From IMG/VR virus record IMGVR_UViG_3300027754_000138, positions 1 to 50,106 of that record: a stretch of DNA of 50,106 nucleotides; one strand, 5' to 3'. Within the stretch, counting starts at the first letter, position 1. Every line of letters starts with the position of its first letter. A model generated the notes under the pieces. It was given only the letters and a program-made list of their open reading frames with translations, was not told the DNA's origin and did not search any database. The stretch comes from a virus. This document shows positions 45,066-50,106 of the stretch, in pieces. Both the position numbers and the translations under genes were made by a program.

Positions 45066-45124
45066 AATGTTATTTATGTATAAAAAAAGCAATTAAATTA
45101 GAAAATATGAAATTAAATAAATAA

Positions 45125-45691
45125 ATTAAATTAGCAGATTTGCTTAAAGAAGGTGAAGACGCTACTGCTGGTATGTCTACAGAACAGAAAAAAGCTTTTT
45201 TAGAAGCTGTGTATCAATTTGCAGAACATTCAAATTCAATTTATAGAAAACATTCTTTAAAAGAAACTTCTCAATATTTAGGAGAGCTTATTGAAGCTGC
45301 TCATCATTTAACTTTGTCTGAAACTGAAGATTGGTTTGACGCTAATACCGTTAATCGTCATATGAAACATTTAGGTGAATCATTTAAAATATTTGAAAAG
45401 ACAGCTCAAGAAATGTCGACATTGCAACAGCGTTTAGAATCTGCTTATGAAGATATCGGAGGTACTTTAAATAAGTATTATGATGTAGGTGGTATGGTTA
45501 CAGAAGCGACTTCAGGAGATGACTATCAAAAGTTCTTTTCAAAAGCAATGAAAAAGTTTAAAATTCAAGAGCCTTCAGATTTAGAAGCTCCTAGAGATAA
45601 AAAGAGATTTTTTAACTGGGTGGATAAAAATTATGTAGCTAAGGAAGAGCCTAGCAAAGACAAAGGAGTTAAACCTGCTCCTAAGAAATAA
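45125..45691 (+). CDS. Putative internal head/core protein with anomalous start
   Basis: A helical acidic protein. The frame from 45125 reads IKLADLLKEGED, matching the leader MIKLVDLLKE of the genes at 36564 and 37098, but the first codon is ATT. Upstream in the same frame an ATG (45107) is followed after four codons by TAA (45122-45124). Translation may start at ATT (45125) or TTG (45140, giving 183 residues and losing most of the leader); I favour ATT because the leader is otherwise intact. The C-terminal part ends FKIQEPSDLEAPRDKKRFFN and a Lys/Pro tail. Function unknown. Confidence 0.55.
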   Translation: MKLADLLKEGEDATAGMSTEQKKAFLEAVYQFAEHSNSIYRKHSLKETSQYLGELIEAAHHLTLSETEDWFDANTVNRHMKHLGESFKIFEKTAQEMSTLQQRLESAYEDIGGTLNKYYDVGGMVTEATSGDDYQKFFSKAMKKFKIQEPSDLEAPRDKKRFFNWVDKNYVAKEEPSKDKGVKPAPKK

Positions 45692-45695
45692 TAAT

Positions 45696-46499
45696 ATGAA
45701 ATTAGCTCCTATAGCACAAAATGTTATAACGACAAATCTTATAAAACTTTTAACAGAATCCGCAACTGGAGATGCAGAGTCAGTGCAAGCACAAATGTCT
45801 GCTTTAAGTACTGAACTTAAAAAAGACGGAGAAGATATTACAGACGATGAAGTTCAAGCAGCTATGCTTTCTGCATTAATAGATGCAGACGGTAAAGTTG
45901 ATGATATTAACGTATCTGATGTTGATGCTATAAAAAAAGAAATTAAAGAATCTAGGTCTTATTTAAATGAAGTCGATGGTATATTACATTCTATTGAAGC
46001 TGTTGGTACTGTATTAGGTAATTCCGCATTTATACACATTTTAACTGAAGGATTAAATAAAATAGGATTTACCGGCGTTGATGAAAATAAATTAAAAGCT
46101 AGAATTGAAAAAGTAGTTTCTGCAATTAAAAGTGTAACAGGCTTTCCAGCTAAAATAATGGATAAAGCTTTTTCTTGGTTTGCTAAAAAATTAGGAGTTG
46201 GAGAACTAGGACAAAAAATAGCTGGTATAGCAGGAGTATTATTAGTTACAATTGTTTTATTAGCTCTTGCAGCTTATTTATTTCCTTCAATTACATCAGG
46301 AATATTAATTGTATTTGCTATTTCAGGAATGGTCGGAAAAAGTTTAGAAATTTTTAAATTAATTAAAAAATTAATAGCACATATCAAAGAACATCAAGCT
46401 GAAATTAACTCTGACTCTAAAGAAGATAATACTAAATCAACTACTAAACCTAGCGCCGCTCGACAGCGATACTTAAATAGAAAAACTAAGCCACAGTAG
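45696..46499 (+). CDS. Membrane-associated head-cluster protein
   Basis: A 267-residue protein. The N-terminal ~25 residues contain LIKLLTESATG, similar to the leader sites of its neighbours. Residues ~30-165 are acidic and helical. Two hydrophobic helices follow at about 174-196 and 201-217, then a basic helix and a polar tail. A two-helix membrane protein next to scaffold genes may serve as a prohead initiation or membrane-anchoring factor, comparable in role to T4 gp31/gp40-dependent assembly, but this is speculation. Confidence 0.55.
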   Translation: MKLAPIAQNVITTNLIKLLTESATGDAESVQAQMSALSTELKKDGEDITDDEVQAAMLSALIDADGKVDDINVSDVDAIKKEIKESRSYLNEVDGILHSIEAVGTVLGNSAFIHILTEGLNKIGFTGVDENKLKARIEKVVSAIKSVTGFPAKIMDKAFSWFAKKLGVGELGQKIAGIAGVLLVTIVLLALAAYLFPSITSGILIVFAISGMVGKSLEIFKLIKKLIAHIKEHQAEINSDSKEDNTKSTTKPSAARQRYLNRKTKPQ

Positions 46500-46579
46500 T
46501 TAGTACTCTATTATAGATACTTAACTTAAAATTTCTTAAAAATATTTCATACAAATGGATAGGTTTTTCTGTCTATGTA

Positions 46580-46589
46580 CATATTTATT
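46580..46589 (+). promoter_or_regulatory. Putative late promoter motif CATATTTATT
   Basis: CATATTTATT lies 103 bases upstream of the scaffold ATG, the only site in the window with a long predicted leader. The 192-base gap 46500-46692 is the largest intergenic region. Confidence 0.55.
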
Positions 46590-46604
46590 ATCGTAACGCA
46601 CAAT

Positions 46605-46665
46605 ACCTTATTTCTATATAAGGTGCAATAAAATAACTATTTTATTAAGATTTCCAATAATCTTA
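46605..46665 (+). promoter_or_regulatory. Three consecutive stem-loops in the scaffold gene leader
   Basis: Hairpin 1: ACCTTAT/ATAAGGT (46605-46624, loop 6). Hairpin 2: AATAAAAT/ATTTTATT (46627-46646, loop 4). Hairpin 3: TAAGATT/AATCTTA (46646-46665, loop 6). All lie between the promoter motif and the ATG at 46693, which has an AGGA sequence 5 bases before it. They may control stability or translation of the scaffold-capsid mRNA. Confidence 0.6.
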
Positions 46666-46692
46666 TTTCCAATTAAAAACAATAAAAGGACA

Positions 46693-47616
46693 ATGAAAGA
46701 CCTATTAAAAGAAGCTATTGCTGATGCAAAAGCGGTGAGACAAACTGCGCTAGCAAATGCGAAGATGGCTCTAGAAGAAGCTTTCACTCCAAGACTTCAA
46801 TCTATGTTGTCTGCTAAATTAGCTGAAGACTTGTCTGACGAAGACGAGACTGACGAAAATGATGCAATACCAACAGAAGAAGAAGAAACGGAAATGAAAG
46901 AAAAACCAGAAATGGAAGAAGGCGACGAAATGCCAGAAGAAGGCGACGAAGTGCCAGAAGAAGGCGACGAAGTGCCAGAAGAAGAACCGACTATGGAAGG
47001 TGAAGAAGATGATTTAGATTTAGAAGAAATTATCAGAGAATTAGAAGGCGACGAAAACCCAGCAATGGAAGAGCCGTCTATGGAAGAAGAAAAGAAGCGA
47101 AGTGATATGACTCAGTCTGAAAAAGATGAGTATGATGCAGAAAGCAGACGTTTGACATCCGAAGAAGATGAAGAAATCAACATTGAAGAAATCATTAGAT
47201 CTTTACGTGAAGAAGATGAGGAACAAGAATTACCAGAAGAAGAAAAAACAGAAGAAGTACCTGCAGAAGAGCTTGAAGAAGCTTATAATGTAATACGATT
47301 CTTAAAAGGCAAAATTAATGAAGTAAATTTATTAAATGCTAAACTTTTGTATTCTAATAAATTATTCCGTAATTTTTCTTTAAATGAAGGACAAAAAATG
47401 AAAGTGATCGAAAATTTCGATAGAGCTTTTACTTTGCGTGAAGTAAAATTAGTATATTCAACTTTAGCTGAAGGCTTTAAAATGCCATCAACTAGAAAAG
47501 TAGTTAAAGAATCGTTTGCCTCGAAGCCTATTGCTTCAACAAAACCTGCAAGGCAAATAATTTCTGAAAGTACTGAATTAGCTAATCGTTTCAAAAAACT
47601 AGCAGGATTAAAATAA
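46693..47616 (+). CDS. 22: Prohead scaffold protein, gp22-like
   Basis: A 307-residue, very acidic protein directly upstream of the major capsid gene. The leader MKDLLKEAIADAKAVRQTAL resembles the start of T4 gp22. Residues ~45-195 are Glu/Asp-rich and low in complexity, with three 7-residue repeats EEGDE(M/V)P at 75-95. The helical C-terminal part (FLKGKINEVNLLNAKLLYSN, LREVKLVYSTLAEGF) is the conserved scaffold region. Scaffold assembles with gp23 and is degraded by gp21 before packaging. Sites such as IISES near the end fit that protease. Confidence 0.85.
   Translation: MKDLLKEAIADAKAVRQTALANAKMALEEAFTPRLQSMLSAKLAEDLSDEDETDENDAIPTEEEETEMKEKPEMEEGDEMPEEGDEVPEEGDEVPEEEPTMEGEEDDLDLEEIIRELEGDENPAMEEPSMEEEKKRSDMTQSEKDEYDAESRRLTSEEDEEINIEEIIRSLREEDEEQELPEEEKTEEVPAEELEEAYNVIRFLKGKINEVNLLNAKLLYSNKLFRNFSLNEGQKMKVIENFDRAFTLREVKLVYSTLAEGFKMPSTRKVVKESFASKPIASTKPARQIISESTELANRFKKLAGLK
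46915..46977 (+). repeat. Three 21-base repeats in the scaffold gene
   Basis: Tandem units encoding EEGDEMP, EEGDEVP and EEGDEVP; the last two are nearly identical at the base level (GAAGAAGGCGACGAAGTGCC). They lie in the acidic linker. Confidence 0.85.
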
Positions 47617-47642
47617 TTAATTAACTTAAAACAAAATTTAAA

Positions 47643-49328
47643 ATGTCATTACATTCAATTTTAAACGAAAGCACATCTGCTGTTCGTAAACAAATGGACG
47701 AGACCAAAGGCTTAGTAGGCAAATGGTCAAAAACCGGTTTGTTAGAAGGAATCGATACCGAGTACGATAGACACGGTATGGCGATTATGCTTGAAAATCA
47801 AGCAAAACAATTAGTAACAGAAGCTAATGCAACTGGTACTGCATCAAACTCAGAACAATGGTCAGGTGTTGCTTTACCATTAGTACGTCGTGTGTTTGCA
47901 GAAATTGCAGCTAAAGACTTCGTATCTGTTCAACCAATGAATTTACCATCAGGTCTTGTATTTTACATGGACTTCAAATATGGTTCATCTCAACCTGGAT
48001 TTAGCACAACTAACACTAGTACTACACCTAGCGCTGCTGGTTATCAAAATAACTCAGTATTTGGTGTAACTTCTGATACTGCAAATGCTTCTCAAGGTCT
48101 TTATGGAGCTGGTCGTTTCGGATATTCAATGAATAAATCAGTTGCTTCTATTAGCGCTTCTGGATCTTTTACTCCAGATGCAACTAAAATTAAAATTAGC
48201 ACTGCATTAACAATGGCATCTGATGCTGACTTAGATGAATTTAACTACGATAGTAATTTTACTACTGCGTTTTCTGCTTCAATTGCTGCAGGTCACTTTA
48301 AGAAACTTACTGTATCTGTTGATTCATTAACTAGTCCAGATTTAGAAGGTGTTCGTGCTTATTCATTATCAGGTTCTAGCACAGGTCATATTAATACTGT
48401 ATTTCCACAATTTACTAAAAATGTTAATGACACAACTTTAACGTTTGTTGTATCTGGATCTATTTTATCTACCGCTGCTGCTGCTAATGTTAATGTTCAA
48501 TATCAAAAACAACCGGCTGCGAGTACTCGTGGTGATTTTGAAGATACTACAGGTAACGGAACTGACATCAATATTCCAGAAATCAATGTTGAATTGAAAT
48601 CTGAAGCTATTGTTGCTAAAACTCGTAAGTTAAAAGCAGTTTGGTCTCCAGAATTTGCTCAAGATTTAAATGCTTATCATTCAATTGATGCTGAAGCTGA
48701 ATTAACTTCTATGTTATCTGAATATATTTCTCAAGAAATTGATTTAGAAATTTTAGATATGTTGATTCAAAATGCAGTGACTACTGAAAATTGGTCAGCA
48801 GCTTTAGGATATGAGTACTCTGCCGCTTCTGATACTTTTGCTAGTATTGGTAATGCTGCTGCAGCTGCTTATACTCAACAAACTTGGTTCCAAACTTTAG
48901 GAACTAAGATTCAAAAAGTATCTAATAAAATTCACCAAAAGACAATGCGTGGTGGTGCAAACTTCTTAGTTTGTTCTCCTGACGTTGCTACTATATTAGA
49001 GTCTATCCCAGGATATGCTGCTGATACTAATGGCGACAAAATGCAGTTTGCAATGGGTGTTCAGAAAGTTGGTATGTTAAATAGCCGCTACACTGTATAC
49101 AAAAACCCATATATGACTGACAACGTAGTGTTATTAGGTTACCGTGGTGCTCAGTTCCTAGAAACAGGAGCTGTGTATGCTCCATACATTCCATTAATTA
49201 TGACTCCATTAGTTTATGATCCTACCAACTTTACTCCACGTAAAGGTGTTATGACTCGTTATGCTAAGAAAATGGTTCGTCCAGAATTTTATGGTACTGT
49301 TAAGATTCATGGTTTACACTTAGTATAA
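47643..49328 (+). CDS. 23: Major capsid protein, gp23-like
   Basis: A 561-residue precursor of the HK97-fold capsid protein. The N-terminal prodomain (1-60) ends QLVTE|ANATG, matching T4 gp23, which is cut by gp21 after Glu65. Then the conserved core begins: LPLVRRVFAEIAAKDFVSVQPMN (in part) with LVFYMDFKYGSS. Later parts MRGGANFLVCSPDVATILE, and the end APYIPLIMTPLVYDP and RYAKKMVRPEFYG are gp23 hallmarks. A Ser/Ala/Thr-rich insert lies at about 110-310. Codon use is visibly richer in C and G-ending codons than neighbours, as expected for the most expressed gene. Confidence 0.93.
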   Translation: MSLHSILNESTSAVRKQMDETKGLVGKWSKTGLLEGIDTEYDRHGMAIMLENQAKQLVTEANATGTASNSEQWSGVALPLVRRVFAEIAAKDFVSVQPMNLPSGLVFYMDFKYGSSQPGFSTTNTSTTPSAAGYQNNSVFGVTSDTANASQGLYGAGRFGYSMNKSVASISASGSFTPDATKIKISTALTMASDADLDEFNYDSNFTTAFSASIAAGHFKKLTVSVDSLTSPDLEGVRAYSLSGSSTGHINTVFPQFTKNVNDTTLTFVVSGSILSTAAAANVNVQYQKQPAASTRGDFEDTTGNGTDINIPEINVELKSEAIVAKTRKLKAVWSPEFAQDLNAYHSIDAEAELTSMLSEYISQEIDLEILDMLIQNAVTTENWSAALGYEYSAASDTFASIGNAAAAAYTQQTWFQTLGTKIQKVSNKIHQKTMRGGANFLVCSPDVATILESIPGYAADTNGDKMQFAMGVQKVGMLNSRYTVYKNPYMTDNVVLLGYRGAQFLETGAVYAPYIPLIMTPLVYDPTNFTPRKGVMTRYAKKMVRPEFYGTVKIHGLHLV

Positions 49329-49351
49329 TCTGAGTAATATTTTATAAGTTT

Positions 49352-49379
49352 GAAAAGGAGTTAGTAATAGCTCCTTTTC
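49352..49379 (+). terminator. Hairpin terminator after the major capsid gene
   Basis: GAAAAGGAG (49352-49360) pairs with CTCCTTTTC (49371-49379), 9 bp plus an optional T-G and T-A pair, loop of 6-10 bases. The T-rich right arm is followed by TACTG, so the U tract is short. It separates capsid from the downstream genes. Confidence 0.65.
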
Positions 49380-49384
49380 TACTG

Positions 49385-49426
49385 ATTAAAATAAAAAGTA
49401 GATATTTATTAGAAATATATTTTAAT
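49385..49426 (+). promoter_or_regulatory. 9-bp inverted repeat around a late promoter motif, ending at a start codon
   Basis: ATTAAAATA (49385-49393) and TATTTTAAT (49418-49426) enclose GATATTTATT (49401-49410). The right arm abuts the ATG at 49427. Read-through RNA from the capsid gene could therefore hide this start, while RNA begun at ~49416 could not form the stem. Confidence 0.65.
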
Positions 49427-49684
49427 ATGGAAAAGAAAATTAAAAGTGTTATTCGTTCAATAATTAAAGAAGAAATGACTAACATGATTCCTACTAAAAA
49501 ACATGATCATGAAGCTTCCATGGCTAAAGCCGAATTGCGTGCTATGATTACTAACGGGGCTGAATTATACAAAATGATACAAGAAGGACATGAATTATCA
49601 GGATGGGTATCAGCATATATTACATTGTCTGCAGATTATATTAATAGTGTACATGAATACATGGTAGAAGAGCAAAATAAATAA
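49427..49684 (+). CDS. Small hypothetical protein
   Basis: An 85-residue helical protein. Its start, KKIKSVIRSIIKEEMTNM, resembles the amphipathic leaders at 8855 and 44664. Residues 35-85 form further helices (AELRAMITNGAELYKMIQEG, SAYITLSADYINSVHEYM). No family recognised. It lies between gp23 and phoH and has its own promoter motif. Confidence 0.6.
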   Translation: MEKKIKSVIRSIIKEEMTNMIPTKKHDHEASMAKAELRAMITNGAELYKMIQEGHELSGWVSAYITLSADYINSVHEYMVEEQNK

Positions 49685-49707
49685 ATTTTATTTTAAAAGG
49701 TTATATT

Positions 49708-50106
49708 ATGGAAGTAAATAATAAATTAAATAATACAGAAAAAAGAAAACCTAAAGGCCCTGTAAAATTTCATTTAACTTTAAATGAAGAGCAAAAGCTT
49801 GCAAAAGCAGATATATTAACTAATACAGTTACTTTATTAAAAGGTCAAGCAGGTTCTGGAAAAACGTTATTGGCGTGTCAAATAGCATTGGATATGTTTT
49901 TTACTCGTCAAGTTGAAAGGATTATTATAACTCGACCTGTTGTTGCAGCGGCTGATGATATTGGATATTTACCGGGAGGGTTAAAAGAAAAAATGGACCC
50001 ATGGTTAGCTCCAATTTACGCCAACTTATACATGTTGTACAATAAAGAGACAATCGATAAGATGGTTGAAAGCCAAGACATTGAAATTTTACCGTTCGCG
50101 TTTGTA
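49708..50106 (+). CDS. phoH: PhoH-like ATPase (3' partial)
   Basis: 133 codons are present and the frame runs off the right edge. After a polar N-terminus, FHLTLNEEQKLAKADIL precedes the Walker A motif LLKGQAGSGKT, and then IIITRPVVAAADDIGYLPGG, the hallmark of the PhoH family, followed by KEKMDPWLAPIY. PhoH-like proteins are common in marine T4-like phages; the biochemical role is uncertain (a P-loop ATPase, possibly in RNA metabolism). The start ATG has an AAAAGG sequence 9 bases upstream. Confidence 0.9.
   Translation, partial: MEVNNKLNNTEKRKPKGPVKFHLTLNEEQKLAKADILTNTVTLLKGQAGSGKTLLACQIALDMFFTRQVERIIITRPVVAAADDIGYLPGGLKEKMDPWLAPIYANLYMLYNKETIDKMVESQDIEILPFAFV

Noticed and set aside
45107-45124. 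Stop-codon readthrough or TAA recoding joining MKLNK to the leader
   Set aside because: TAA is the ordinary stop of most genes here, and no suppressor tRNA or recoding signal is visible; a non-ATG start is simpler.
46500-46692. tRNA or small RNA gene in the largest gap
   Set aside because: The three stems do not form a cloverleaf, and there is no TTC-loop sequence; a 5' leader is the simpler reading.

Overview
The window is part of the genome of an AT-rich, T4-related myovirus (order and families of T4 late genes, strongly diverged), with every recognisable gene on the + strand and almost no non-coding DNA. Recognised T4-type proteins are the late sigma factor (gp55), baseplate hub gp5, wedge proteins gp25 and gp6, primase, gp47/gp46 recombination nuclease, large terminase gp17, portal gp20, prohead protease gp21, scaffold gp22 and major capsid protein gp23; a PhoH ATPase runs off the right end. 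The host is probably a member of the Bacteroidota: starts are preceded by A/T-rich tracts instead of Shine-Dalgarno sequences, and a secreted protein at 38442 has a signal peptide ending in Phe-Ser-Gln, a form common in that phylum. The host call is inference.

Layout. 1-4585: membrane protein (cut by the window edge), Cys-rich protein, ClpP-like protease, HD phosphohydrolase, gp55 sigma. 4586-23588: tail and baseplate block: gp5 hub, a muramidase-like protein, a C39-like cysteine peptidase, gp25, gp6, and six large structural proteins including two with LamG folds. 23604-28153: small replication/recombination island (T7-type endonuclease I, primase, fused Mre11-Rad50-like nuclease). 28189-30753: two fibre-like proteins. 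30755-38141: accessory cluster (adenylyltransferase-ligase fusion, zinc protein, and a run of proteins with a shared N-terminal MIKLxxLLxE signature). 38177-38861: overlapping membrane/secreted pair that looks like a lysis (spanin-like) unit. 38873-49328: packaging and head block. 49427-50106: small protein and the start of phoH.

Two signals run through the window. First, a 10-base motif of the form [G/T/C]ATATTTAT[T/A] lies 7-26 bases upstream of 12 genes, and 103 bases upstream of a thirteenth; it is the likely late promoter for the encoded gp55. At several sites the motif sits in the loop of an inverted repeat whose right arm covers or abuts the next start codon, the arrangement known from T4 genes e, soc and 49, where read-through transcripts are silenced and late transcripts are translated. 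Second, many proteins of the head and accessory clusters begin with a short amphipathic leader ending in (L/I)xE followed by A, S or G, the form of T4 capsid-targeting leaders cleaved by the gp21 protease; this suggests that the phage packages a set of internal proteins, including a ParB-like/kinase fusion, into its head.

No tRNA, CRISPR, insertion sequence or integrase was seen, and no gene-free stretch exceeds 300 bases (the longest is 46500-46692). Tail sheath and tube genes, which in T4 lie between 17 and 20, are not in this window.
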